In this document: positions 1-12,106 of the stretch, piece by piece
Position numbering within the stretch: the first letter of the stretch is position 1
How the letters are laid out: each line of letters starts with the position of its first letter
Source of the DNA: Parasponia andersonii
Taxonomy: Eukaryota; Streptophyta; Magnoliopsida; Rosales; Cannabaceae
Direction: 5' to 3'
NCBI GenBank assembly: GCA_002914805.1
Contig: JXTB01000475.1
Location: forward strand, 112,649 to 176,648
Length of the DNA: 64,000 bases
Made by a program: the position numbers and the translations under genes
The notes under the pieces: model-generated
Databases searched by the model: none
Told to the model about the DNA's origin: nothing
What the model saw: only the letters and a program-made list of their open reading frames with translations

Positions 1-559
1 TCACCACATTGCTGGTCAATCCTATACACCCAAGTGTAGACCAAAATGATGAAACCTAGCTTAGAAAGTGAAATCTAGTCATACTTTGACTTATGATCCT
101 ATATGGCCAATCTTATTCTAATTTGGTAGAACCTAGCCCATAACCAATCATTAAACATAAAAAGAAAGTCCATTAGACTTTAATTGATAATGCAAATAAA
201 GTATAATTTCCCAATTTATAGAATGCACAGTGAATTTGGTTCTGAAACGCATGAAAGATGCATTTTATCGAAAACTACTATTTAACTAAGTTATCAATAA
301 GTAAATGCATGTGCACATAGTATTACTTTCATAATTATATTCTCTGTTCTTTTAGCACACCGAGCTCTCTCTCTGAGGATATTGAACCTTTACACTACAT
401 TGGGACACTTCGATAATCATTAGTGTAATAACATGTATGTAAATGCACATAACATAATGAATGAGTATGTTGCTACAAAAATAGTATTAAAGACTTCTAG
501 ATGCCTAATATACAATTAGAACATAATTATTATTGGCTTAATATGCATGTGAGAACCTT
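1..559. other. Unassigned AT-rich DNA
   Basis: I see no coding potential or recognisable transposon domain here. The stretch ends where the first LINE-derived repeat unit begins. It may be more of the same LINE or its flank, but nothing shows that directly. Confidence 0.4.
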
Positions 560-1555
560 GGGCACCACATGGCCAATCTCTTATCTGGAACTCAGCCAAG
601 AGCCTATAGGATCTTTGATAAGATCATTTATGTTTTGCCACCGTCTAGTTAAAGTAGAGAAAAAAAAAACTTAATGCAGTTGTCACTCTCCGTGAGCCAC
701 TTGACTCGCGACTTCTACTGGGGGTAGATTTTAGCCTGCTATAGCTTGTTCCAGTAGGCATTTGAGAGGCTCAAAGTACTAGAAAAATTGTGGCATTGGT
801 CAGTTGAATAAGCTGATTTAGTTGAAAACCTACCATTAGAGGAGCCCAAAACCCATGGTTCGATTGAGGGAAAGATAGAAGGGACATTTTGGATATAATG
901 GTAGCATTGATAGGATCAAAAATGGCTCCTAATTTAGGTAAATCTCATTTACTTCCAAGTAGAGGCTTAGGCATAGATTGCCTATCAGAGGAAGGCGATA
1001 ATCAGTCATCTGAGACATGCAAAAGTGCTCCTAAATAATGGTACTAGTGCTATCCCCAATCAAATAACAAGCCTCTTTGACAATGAGGTCACTTCCATTA
1101 TAGATATATTTCCAAGACTATGAAGCATTTTGGGCCACCATGAATTTCAAAAATGAAGTACAACTAAGGTATTTGGACTTGAGAACCTTGTATGCCACAT
1201 TATGAAGAGAGATTAGATGGAAATGGTTGATCAACATAGGGTGTTAGACCTTTGGGATGAGAACGAAATTCATTGTATTGATTGTCCAATTCATGTGGGT
1301 GGTTAGGAAAAAATTCCTAATTGTATTGACAATATCTTCTTCCATAATAGGCCAAAAATATCTATGGAATAGGACTAGGATACCATTCAAGGTAGACACC
1401 TTCAATAAGCCCATGTTGAAAAGAGTATACCAAATCATGTCAAAGTTTAGGATTGCCCATAGAGCAAAGTTCTCTGAAGCTGAGATAACAAGGGTGATAA
1501 TGCTATTCAGGGCTAGGCAATGAGATGCAATTGTGGGGTACTAGAATCTCATAAA
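560..1555 (-). mobile_element. LINE-derived repeat unit R1 (degenerate reverse transcriptase fragment)
   Basis: Read on the minus strand, 1440-1230 gives the start of an L1-type reverse transcriptase, with a FW..IM..DIV...RNFF stretch followed by N.VLIPK. Next comes CNVAYKVLKSKYL at about 1195-1160. The C-terminal linker follows almost at once (YNGSDLIVKEACYLIGD, about 1115-1040). Several hundred residues of reverse transcriptase, including the catalytic core, are missing between these parts. Stops and frameshifts are frequent, so it is dead. The same internally deleted structure recurs in R2 and R3, so the deletion came before the amplification. Confidence 0.72.
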
Positions 1556-2398
1556 CTTCTGAGTGACCGTTTGGCCAATCTCTTGCCTGGAACTCAACTA
1601 AGAGCCTTTGAAACTTTTGATAAAATCATTTGTGTTTCACTACTGCCTACTTATAGTAAAGATGAAGAAAAACTTAGTACTATTGTTAGTCTCCATGAGC
1701 CACATGACTCTAGACTTCTACCGAGGGTGTATTTTACCCCACCATAGCTTGTTCTAGTAGGCATTTGGAAGGCTCAAGTTATTGGAAAGGTGGTGACGCT
1801 AGTCGGTTCAATAAGCTAATTTACTTGAAAACTTGCCATTAGCAACAAGAGTCCAAAACTAGTGGTCCGATTAAGGGAAAGATGGAAGGGGAATTTTGGA
1901 TATAATGGTAGCATTGATAGGATAAAAAATGACCACTAATTTAGGTAAATCCCATTTACTACCAGGTATAATGAAATTAGAAACCAGGTAGAGGCCTAGG
2001 CCTAGATTGCCTCTTACAGGATGATGATAATTAGTAATCTGGGGCCTCCAAAAGTGCTCATAAATAATGGTATTGGTGTCTCCTCGATAAAACAACAAGC
2101 TCCTTTGACAATGAGGTCTCTTCCTTTAGAGATATTTTTCTAAGTCTATGAAGCATTTTGGACCACCATGACTTTCAAAGATGAAGTATGACTAAGGTAT
2201 TTGGACTTGAGAACCTTGTATGGTAAAAAGAGATTAGATGGAAATGATTAATCAAAGTAGGGTATTAGACCTTTGGGACGATAACCAAATTTATTGTATT
2301 TGTTGTCCGATTTATATGGGTGGTTAGGAAAAGATTCATAATTGTATGGACAATATCTTCTCCCATAATAGGCCAATAATGCTTATAGAATATGAAAA
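1556..2398 (-). mobile_element. LINE-derived repeat unit R2 (truncated at its high-coordinate end)
   Basis: This is a second copy of R1 in the same orientation, joined directly to it near 1556. The minus strand between 2098 and 1871 gives the post-reverse-transcriptase linker: GDTNTIIYEHFW, then KWDLPKL and ISKIPLPSFP. That matches the usual plant LINE pattern (GDG.S..IW...W, later WD...L..IF....A..I..IPLP). About 180 bp present in R1 and R3 are missing at its right end, where the Athila-like element begins. The truncation probably belongs to the deletion that also removed most of that element's 5' LTR. Confidence 0.7.
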
Positions 2399-2620
2399 AA
2401 ATTTATTTTGCATGCTAGTTTAGTTGTTTTGTTTTATTTCTTTAAAATTAATATTTCAGTTATTTGGATAAAGTTAAGATTGAGATAATTTTGATACTTA
2501 GCATTGAATTAGAAATCAATCCATATAGGTTCCACACATATTTTACTTCTATATCTATATTATTTATGACTGTGTATAGTTACACAGAAGTGTATGAATT
2601 TATAGTTGCTCACTCCAACC
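2399..2620 (+). repeat. Truncated 5' LTR of the Athila-like element
   Basis: It matches 6160-6376, the end of the 3' LTR, with scattered substitutions; for example both contain 'gcatgctagtttag' and 'ttgaattagaaatcaatcca'. The first ~1.4 kb of the LTR is missing. The divergence of the shared part points to an old insertion. Confidence 0.72.
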
Positions 2621-2630
2621 AAAATGTTTT

Positions 2631-2648
2631 TGGTGTCATTACCAGGGA
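2631..2648 (+). promoter_or_regulatory. Decayed primer-binding site
   Basis: TGGTGTCATTACCAGGGA lies 10 nt after the LTR end. It is a mutated form of the Athila-type site TGGCGCCGTTGCCGGGGA, which resembles the complement of a plant tRNA-Asp 3' end. The family assignment is from memory. Confidence 0.6.
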
Positions 2649-4755
2649 TTAAGACACTTTTTCTTTGTTAATATTAATATCACCAAAGCCTCACAATATT
2701 TTCCTAATCTAACTTAGAACCTTTACACATGGCTTAGGAAAGATTCAAGATAAGGCTTAGTAGAGAACCCGGTCACGAATTAACCAAGTGGTACCAACTC
2801 CAAGTGTTTATAAAAGATTTAAATTCTACAAGTAGAAGTTGGGTTGAAGATAGATATGGCTTCCCAAATTTTGAAGAGAGGCCTAAAGATGAAGCCTGTC
2901 AAATGATAGAGAACATAACAAAGTTTGATTTTGAATGTTTTTATTTTGAAGAGTATTCAAGGGAACTTGAAGAAGAAGAGTTACATGACATGTTGGTGGA
3001 TGATATAGTCTAAGAGATTGATGATTTGGCCACATCATTGGTCTACACAAGTATACCACTGACAGAGTCTTGTTTTCCATTAGTGCCACCATCTCAACAC
3101 TACACTCTCTACAACCTTCAATCGAAGATAAAGATTTCCTTTGAAGCCGATCATTTGAAATGAAGCCACTTTGGATTTATGAATAATAGTTGTCTACATT
3201 CGGTCAAGCTTGAGGACAATTGCAACAAAGATCCATTCGTAGTGGTGCATGCCACACTTTATAGGTGATAACCGCTCTTTGATGAGCGTTCACTTGAGTC
3301 AAGCCGAAAACAACAACTCAAGTGCTTCTTAGGAAGTAACCTAAGTGTTTTTTTTCATGTTTGTGTGTTATTTTTCCATGTTTGTACTTTGTGCAATCCA
3401 AAATGTTGGGGCCATTTTAAGGAGATCAAGCTTCATGGCTATATGCCAACGAGAAGAGTATTCCTAAACTCATTCTTTTGCTCTGTAATTTTCTAATATT
3501 TTGCATTCTAAGTTTGGAGAACAGAGTAAACCTTGTTAGATTGTGTTAATGTGTATTTGTTTGTTGTTGTGTGATTGTTTGTTTGAATAATTAGAGGCAT
3601 TTTTTGCTTTCTTTGATGAAAATTGTATTTCAATGATAAAAACTTGAGGCAAATTTATGCATAACTTATAGACAAATATGGATATTGACTTAGTCTTATA
3701 GATAATTCTTATGTTAGTTCTATTTTGATTGTGAAAGTTTATATTTAAGTACAATGCCTTGATCTTTGATTTATATATGAATCTAGAGAATGATTATATG
3801 AATATGACATTTTGTTATCTCACAAGTACTAGAATTTGTTTGACAATCTATTGAGGGAAAATCCTAGATAATATTTCACCAAGGAGAGAATTTAAGCAAT
3901 CTTTGGACTGTTTGAGTCGCTCAAGCTAACCATGATACATTTAATCCCTAGTATACCCACTTTGAGCCTTGTAAAACCTTTTCTTCTTCAGCCATATATA
4001 CATTAGCCTAACCTAAAATAATATCATTTAACCTTTATCCCTTGAGCATATTGATTATCTTTATTAAATTATTTTGAGCTATGTTATGTAATAAGAGAAT
4101 AGGTGAAGTGAGATATTAAAAAAAAAAAAAAGTTACTTACTTTTTCATGAAAAAAATAAAAAAGCTTTAGGGTGTGAAACTTAACAAAAATTTTTTTAAA
4201 AAAAATATAAGTGTTTAGTTATGTGTGGATGGAAGAAAAAGAAATTTTAGTTTTATTGACGTGTTACTTGGTGTGTGAAAAAATAGCTTTACATGAGTCC
4301 TAGAGTTAGTATATTTAAGGGTAATTTGAGCTTACTTTATCTAAAATATCATACCATCACTTAAGCCCATATTACAAGTTTAATAAAAACCTTTTGATTC
4401 TTGGTGAAATATCTATCTACATTAGTAGAGATGGAGTAAACTTATGGAACTTGATTGATATTTTTGATATTAATGCTTAATACATGTTTACATAAATTTA
4501 TCCAGATTTTATACAATGATGGAAGAAAGGAAATTACACATATACACATACACAAGAACTTCGATATGAGATGGGACTTCGTCTTGAGTTATTCTTAATA
4601 CTTAGCCAATATTTGCACTTTTCTTTAAGTTATGCTATTTTTAAACTTTGAGGAACCAATTCGAAATTATCAGTGTTAGTACAATACTTTTGTGTGTTTT
4701 TAGGTGTTTTTCTTTTTCTTTTGCTCGAGGACCAGTAAAATCTTAAGTTTGGGAG

Positions 4756-6376
4756 TGTATTGACTCTATAAAATTAGAATTATTTAGTATTGATTTTCTT
4801 TAAGTTTTGATATATTCTTGTTTATATTAAGTTGTTGCAAGTTTTTTCTTATTGTTTTGATGTTGTATTTGTATATGTGAATAGAAGAATAAAACAAAGG
4901 TATTTGATGCAAAATAAGGTGAATGTGTGCTTAAAAAATGGATCTATCAAATCATTAAAATCGAAGTTAAATCTAATATGATCATAACATAATGAACATG
5001 AGGCAAATCAAAGTTCAAATGAACAAATGGCGCATCTAGGAACCCGCAGCACCAAATAAAAAAATGACGCTAAAGTACTCTCTTGGGAAGTTTTAGTACT
5101 ACAGTGCCAAAAATAGTTTTGCCATATCATCCCCTACATCCTGTGTTAATAATTAATGACTGAGATCAACTTTTTAACGATCTAAGAGTCCAGATTGGGT
5201 CTACTTTAGGTTTGCATGAGCCTCCTCTTTAAAACCCTATCTTTGGAGTCAAAAGAAGCATGTTGAGATAGAGAGAAAAAGAGTGGCAGCCATGGAAGTA
5301 GAGGAAGAAGAGGAAGAAGAAGATTAATACATGCTCCAACTTATCCATTTCTTAATTTCCTCATCAACGTCAATGTCATAGTTTGTTTTTAGCTTTTTTT
5401 CTTTATTTTCTCAAGAGTTTTTATTTGTATTTTCCATATTAGGGAGTGATATTAGTGAGAGAAAATATTTGAGAGAGAAATCAAGAAAGTAAGAACCAAC
5501 CTTGGAGGAGGAAATTGACAATCTTCATTAACACCTTTAAACTCTTTAAAGAGGAGGAATTCTAAAACTCTTTTCTCTTTGATATTTTGTATTTCTTGAA
5601 TTTATTGTATGAAAAGATTATTATTCTCAATTTATATTATGAACTAAATTCTTTTTTATCTAGTTTTACTATGTTAACCAACCTAGAAGTTTGTGTTTGC
5701 TTATTTATCTTCTTTCATTAATAGAATCCATAGTTGAGTTACTTGTTTTATCTTATGCTTATTGCTTCTATTTAATTGATCACTAAATAGATTTTTGGGT
5801 GAAATCTTTATGAACTTGGGAAGGAGAATTTAGGTTTGGACTTAGGTAAAATAGCATAAGATTACTTAGTTTAGGGTAAGTTTGCATAGAATAAGAATAT
5901 ACTTATATAATTTGTGTAACCTCTTTAAGAATTACTAAATTTAATGAATCTAGTCAATTTATATCAGGAGTAATATATTAGATTGTCTAAATTTTTCTAC
6001 TTATGTCTTGGAAAGGATTTTGTGAATATATTTGAATTCTCGATTGATAACTCTAGTGGATTAATTAATGTAAGAGAGAAATTAAGAGATTGTGTGTTTA
6101 AACTATGGTTAAGGAAATAGTAAATCTAAACATTTTTCTTATTGTTTGCTTTCACTTATTTTGCATGCTAGTTTAGTATCTTTTTTTTATTCCTTTAAGA
6201 TCAATATTTCAATTGTTTGCATAAAGTTAGGGTTAAGATAACTCTGATACTTAGTATTGAATTAGAAATCAATCCATGTGAGTTCAACACTCATTTTACT
6301 TTCGTATCTATATTAGTTGTAACCGTGTACACTTACATGGGAGTGTGTAAATTTATAGTTACACATTCTAACTAAT
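4756..6376 (+). repeat. 3' LTR of the Athila-like element
   Basis: It starts with TG just after the purine-rich tract AAGTTTGGGAG (4745-4755) and ends in the block shared with the 5' LTR stub. Length is about 1.62 kb. A LINE repeat unit resumes immediately after it. Confidence 0.68.
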
Positions 6377-7395
6377 AGTGAGTGCTTGGCCAATCTCTTG
6401 TTTGGAACTTAGCCAAGAGCCTATGGAATCTTTGATAAAATCATTTGTGTTTCATCACCACCATAGTTATAGTAAAGATGAAGAAAAAATTAGTGAAGTT
6501 GTCGCTCTCCGTGAGCCACTTGACCCTAGACTTTTGCCGAGAGTGGAATTTAGCCTGCCATAGCTTATTCCAGTAGGCATTTGGGAAGCTCGAGGTATTG
6601 GAAAAATGGTGATGCTAGTCAGTTCAATAAGCTGATTTGGTTGAAAACTTGCCATTAGTAGCAAGAGGCCAAAACTAGTGGTTCGATCGAGGGAGAGATG
6701 GAAAAGGCATTTTGGATATAATGGTAGCATTGATAGGATAAAAAATGGCGACTAATTTAGGTAAATTCCATTTATTACCAACTAGAATAAAATCAGAAAC
6801 TAGGTAGAGGCCTAGGCATGGATTGACTCTCGGAAGAGGGCAATAATCAATAATTAATCTGAATCACCAAAAGATGCTCCTAAATAATGGTGCTAGTGTC
6901 ATTCCCAATAAAAAAAAGCCGCCCCCTTGATAATGAGGTCTCTTCTTTTATAGATATTCTTCTTAGTCCATGAAGCATTTTGGGCCACCATGACTTTCAA
7001 AATGAAGTACGACTAAGGTATTTGGACTTGAGAACCTTGTATGCCACATTGTAAAAAGAGATTAGATGGAAATGATTAATCAAAGTGGATATTAAACCTT
7101 TGGGATGAGAACCAGATTCATTGTCCAGTTTATGTAGGTGATTAGAAAAAAATTCCTAATTGTGTGGATAATATCTTCTCCCACAATAGGCCAATAATGT
7201 TCATAGAGTAGGACTAGTATAACGTATAGGCTAGACGCCTTCAATTAGCCCATATTGAAAAGAGTATCCCAAATCTCATCAAAGCCTAGGATTGCACATA
7301 GAGTAGAGCTCTTTGAAGCTAAGATAATAGGTGTGATAATGCTATTTAGTATTGGGCAATGAGTAGTAATGGTGGACAATAGAATTCCTTAAACT
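6377..7395 (-). mobile_element. LINE-derived repeat unit R3
   Basis: This is a full unit resembling R1, in the same order and orientation. It begins with the 'gtgagtgcttggccaatctc' type junction and runs through the IPLP-type linker (about 6740-6650) to the truncated start of the reverse transcriptase (about 7200-7110). It has stops and frameshifts. Its structure shares the internal deletion seen in R1. Confidence 0.7.
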
Positions 7396-7562
7396 TCTAA
7401 GTAAGCTCCTGGCCAATCTCTTGCCTGGAACTTAGCCGAAAGCCTGTGGAATCTTTGATAAAATAATTTGTGTTTTGCCACCTCCTAGTTGTAGTAGAGA
7501 TGAAGTTAGTATAGTTGTCACTCTCTGTGGGCCACTTGACCCGAGACTTCAACCACCAATAA
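7396..7562 (-). mobile_element. LINE-derived repeat unit R4 (partial)
   Basis: This is a fourth, short copy of the unit's left end, from 'ggccaatctcttgcctggaa' to the 'gccacttgacccgagacttc' block. It joins R3 in the same way that R2 joins R1. It then changes into the endonuclease part of the LINE. Confidence 0.65.
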
Positions 7563-8988
7563 AGTTCAATCTGAATAAGTTATTCTGTGAGAGCACATCT
7601 TAGCTCATTTTCTTTGGCAAAGTTATCAGAGGTTGATTGAACCAGGATAATTTCTAATCTCAGTTAGCTATATTCATTTTCTATTTACCTAACTGAAACT
7701 TATTCCAATGAGAGAGGGCTATACAGGTATAGGCTTTCTTCTAGTAGAGTCTTGCAGTTGGAGATAAATAAGAAGAGGTTTGCTAGGAATGGTTGACCAC
7801 CCAATAGCTACGTGGATCACGAGTCCATATAGCTTTAAATTTTAAAGGTCACTTTAGAAAATGGTTGTCACCCTATAGAGTTAAGAATAAGGGAAGCACG
7901 ATCAGAAGTGCATGTCGAGAGAGCATTAAGAGAGACATTTGGGAATAATGTGATCCATTATACATTGGGCCATGCCATGGTCAAGTTTAGCTTGAATGTT
8001 AGAGTGATTCCCTCTTCGATTATCCCACGTGAATTAAAGGCCTTTATAGGAAAGGGGAATGAGCCCAATATTTCGAGTATTTGATTGTAAGGCGATAGAA
8101 GAGGAGCGGGGGCCATTTGGGCTACCTCTCAAATGATCACAACTGGATAGAGTTCCCTTGAAATTTCTAATGAGAAGCCATGATCCATCAAAGTTGGTGT
8201 TCATAGCTCAAATATTATTCCAAAAAGACTCAACTTGAGACACATTTGGGAGGAACCATATATGGCTAACAGTAACCAAGGAATAGTCAAGGTTTCTGAA
8301 TAGATTAATCTAGGTATCACATTTTTTGAGACATAGGTTGGTTCAAAATCAAGGCCATTTTTCTATGCCACACAAAATCCTCTAACAAGGCCTATGGGAG
8401 AAACATGAACATAGTTGTAGAAGTGCATAACAATAAGATTAAGAGATAGGAAAGAAGTAGGAATTTTGGTTTTGGAAAGGATAGAAAGGTCAGGGGAAAA
8501 AGAAGCAACAATTTCTTTTAGGTCAAGAATTGTCAAGTAAGGGCCAGATCTCGATAGTTCCTAATGAATGCTATCATTTCTCGTGGCATCCATAGCAGAG
8601 TTGCTTTTACTAATAAAAGAAAGAGCATTGGCAATAATGGTTAAGGTTAAGATGAATAAGAACAGATTCGTTTCTAGATCTTTTTTTCCAAGAAGAGTGA
8701 TAACGAATGGGACTATGGTTAAGGTCGTGAAGACTTGGGTATTGGTCAAGGAAAAAGCGGGGTAGTTCTAGCTGAGCACTAGGAAAGGGACGAAGGATAG
8801 AAAAAAAAGGTGATGGGGTAAGGTGCTTATTGGGCTTTGAGAGAAGGATGAGGAGATTTGGATAATTGGAATTTGGGAGAAGCTAGAAGTGGGATGTAAG
8901 GCATGAGAGCCATTGTCAGTAGGCCCACTAGGAGGAATATAAGGTCTAGTTCAACTTCAATTGGCGAACTTTTTTGAGGGCCAAAATA
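7563..8988 (-). mobile_element. LINE endonuclease-domain remnant
   Basis: The minus strand around 8290-8110 reads WLLLAIYGSS, then N.NFDGSWLLIRNFKGTLSS. This fits the APE-type endonuclease of plant L1 elements (AIYGSP...W...N....GPW.++GDFN). Around 7920-7700 it reads SDRASLIL, then FKAIWTRDPRSYWVV, then ALSHWNK, matching the domain's end (SDHSPL.L...KFE.MW). Frames are broken throughout. Together with ORF1 at 12.1-13.0 kb and units R4-R1 it reconstitutes the order ORF1, endonuclease, reverse transcriptase on the minus strand. Confidence 0.68.
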
Positions 8989-9216
8989 TTAGGTTTTAAC
9001 TAAGTAGGTGTTTGTTGTGCTGGTCTTAATAGGTTTCCTTTCCTTATAAGGAAATTAAAGCAAATAGCCCATTTTTAAAACTTTTTTTCAAAATAACTTT
9101 TCTTAGGTTTTAACTAAGTAGGTGTTTGTTGTGCTGGTCTTAATAGGTTTCCTTTCCTTATAAGGAAATTAAAGCAAATAGCCCATTTTTAAAACTTTTT
9201 TTCAAAATAACTTTTC
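8989..9216. repeat. Tandem duplication, two copies of 114 bp
   Basis: 8989-9102 and 9103-9216 appear identical. Each copy carries about 62 bp of LINE flank plus the first ~50 bp of the Mutator-like element's left end, so the duplication happened after that element inserted. High identity means it is recent, or is an assembly error. Confidence 0.85.
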
Positions 9217-12096
9217 TAAACCAATTAATGAAAATAAAAATCCAAAATGCCCTTCTAGTAGAGTTCTATGATATTGATATTTTATTACTTTTTTGTAACT
9301 AAAATTTTGAAACATACTATCCCACAGCCATTTTATTATTTTTTTGTAATAAAAATTTTGAAAATCATAAACCCTTTTAGCCCACTACTCTACAACCAAA
9401 ATCATTAGTGTAAACCCTAAGTACACAGTACACGGTACACTCTCCCTTCTTTTTGACTAAAAAGAAGAATCTCCTTCATCATAAAAACTATCTAAACCTA
9501 ATAACCAACTGTCAAAACTAGCTCAAGACCCTATTAAAAAAACAACACAAAAACATCTAAAATCATCACAAAATTGCCCAAGGAACCCTAAACATTTTCT
9601 CCCCCATCAGCATTTGCTACGAACCCTCTTTAGTTATTTTTTATGACTTCTTGTCACAAAAATACTTTGTTGTAGTTATTTTTTATTATATTTTTTGTAA
9701 TAAAAAATTTGAAACCATAAACCCAACTATCTTACTACCAACCTTATTACTACAAATGCCAACTATACTCTCTTCTCTTTTCGGTCAAAGTGGCCAAATA
9801 TTCAGGTAGAAAAGTAATATTAGTTACGTAGGTTATTTGACTAACATTTGTTACGGTTTATCATATATTTGTGATGAAGTGTCATAGTTGAAGCATGTAT
9901 GACTCATAATGTATGAATCTAACATATATAATATCTCAGACATGCTGGATATATTTAATAAAATTTGATCATAAACTAGAAATTTAAGTACATATAAATT
10001 GAGATAAAAAAAATGCAGTAACGAAATTAGGTCTGAATTAATGTTACATCTCGTCATATATTTGTGTTGAGGTATCACATTTGAAGCATGTTCTCCATAA
10101 TTTTAAACTATCATTTATAACCACCTGTCACAAATGTGTAACTTTGAGTCAAATTAAAATATGTAATATCTCAAGCAAGATGAATATATTTAATAAAAGT
10201 TTATCATAAACTAGAAACTTGGGTACATATAATTGGGATAATAAAATGCAGTAATGGCAATCCGTTAGTTTCGTTATTAACCTATGACTATCACAAAATA
10301 TATAATGTTAGATTACAAATTATCTGATTATGTGTTCGTCTAATTTTTTGTCATAATAACCAATCACAGATTATTCATCTACAATGTGATCATTTTTGTC
10401 TAGGATCCTCTTCACCATTTGATGATATTCTTTTATTCTTAGTCTTTTTATCTCATCTGGGATTCGAATCAAAATACTAGACTCCATCCCATGATAGTTA
10501 TTATAGTCTTAGTTATTATTGTAATTCAGAAAAATAACAATATTGCTCATGTCTGCAAAACATAAAATTTAGAAAGTTAATATGGATCAGTAACTACCCA
10601 ACATATTATGTGACATAAAGTTATAATGTTCATAAAAAGCAAACTAAATATAAACTGTCAGTCATAATGATGTGACTGCCTGTTACAAAAATACTTTGCA
10701 TCACACATACTCTGCATTCTTTTTTTTTTTTCCAATTAAAATTAACTTACGTACACTAACTTCTTCTAAAGCAAACATAATATCAAACCATAACATACTA
10801 TGTCTTTGTATAATAATTTGTGACAAATGGTCCCAGTTAGATCTTGGATCATAACATCGACATAGATCTAGTAACTAACAGATCCATATCTAGTTACTTC
10901 TACTATATCATCTATAAAGTAACTACCCAATATACTATATAACAAGAACTCACAATGTTCATAAAGATACAAAGAAAAAAAATATACAAGTCAAATATTG
11001 ACTGTTAGTCATAATAGTGTGACATTTTGTCATAATACTTACATATTTTGTGTCACACATACTCAATATTCTATTTTTATTAAAATAAACTTAAATACAT
11101 TGGCTTCTTTTAAAACAAATGTAAATATCAAATTATGATGTACTATGACTTCGTATCACAAATTTGTGACAAAAGGTCACAATCAGATATAGGTCCATTA
11201 CATCAATATAGATCTGACCAGATTAGGTAATTAATAAGTCTATACACAGTTATTTCAACTATCTTTCATACTTAGTAATCTCTAGTAAGAACAAATAAGT
11301 GACTAGGAACAAAAAAAAAAACACATACCTCTTCCTCGTAAAATCGATGCAACCAAATGAGATGATGCGAGAGTGAGAGACTAAGATGGAGCTACTGTAA
11401 CCGGAACTATGATGGACGAAGTTAACACAGAGGGAATATAGAGCTATAGTCGAGAGAGAGAGAGAGAGGGTGTGTGTGTGTGTATGAGAAAGAGATTATG
11501 ATATACGATCTCTTCGTGTTATAAATTTGTGATAAATGGTCATAATCAGATCTGGGTCTATTATAACAATATATATCTAGTAACTAATAGATCTATATCC
11601 AATTACTTCTACCATCTTCTATACCCAGAAACCTACAATAAGAATAAATTAGTGACTAGGAACTAAAAAAATGATACACACACGTCTCTCTTCATAGAAT
11701 TAATGCAATTAAATGGGAAGATGCAAGAGTCTCTCTTCATAGAATTAATGCAATTAAATGGGAAGATGCAAGAGTGCGAGCAAAAGACTAATACTTCATA
11801 TGGAGCCACAGTTGTCAGAATTATGGTGGACAGAATATAGAGCTATGATTAAGAGAAAGAGAAGAAAAAAAGAAAGTTACGAAAAATAGAGATCAATGAA
11901 GAGGAAAAAGAAAAAATGGAAAAAAAGGAAAAAAAAAAAGTAATTTTTTTTATATGAACATATTCAGAAAGTTAAATAATTCTTTCTCTAAAACGAGTTA
12001 AAAATATCAAAAATTTAGTCTAAAAGAGCCATTTTGAAAAAACATTTTTAAAACAGTCAGAAATATCTTAAAAATAAGCTACTTGCCTCAATTTCC
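9174..12096. mobile_element. Non-autonomous Mutator-like element with ~100-bp inverted ends
   Basis: The left end (GGAAATTAAAGCAAATAGCC) matches the reverse complement of the right end (GGAAATTGAGGCAAGTAGCT). The similarity runs on for about 100 bp through TTTTTAA and TTTTTTTCAAAAT stretches. The 9 bp outside the ends are TCCTTATAA (left) and TTCTTATGG (right), differing only by three transitions, which suits an old Mutator-type 9-bp target duplication. There is no transposase. The interior is built of diverged direct repeats (about 10640-10920, 11000-11290, 11510-11680), an AG/GT microsatellite near 11450-11485 and a 45-bp doublet near 11685-11775. Confidence 0.66.
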
Positions 12097-12106
12097 CTTC
12101 TTATGG

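Larger units (their letters stand above)
2399..6376 (+). mobile_element. Athila-like Ty3/gypsy retrotransposon remnant
   Basis: A stub of the 5' LTR (2399-2620) and a full 3' LTR (4756-6376) share their last ~215 bp. A decayed primer-binding site follows the stub and a polypurine tract precedes the 3' LTR. At 3300-3345 is the 'caagtgcttcttaggaagtaacctaag' type block that plant Ty3/gypsy elements often carry after the polyprotein, here decayed. The internal region (2650-4755) is only about 2.1 kb and shows no protease, reverse transcriptase or integrase. The only coding remnant I see is an acidic fragment at 2804-3013. It is non-autonomous and inserted at the R2/R3 junction of the LINE repeat array. 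Confidence 0.7.
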
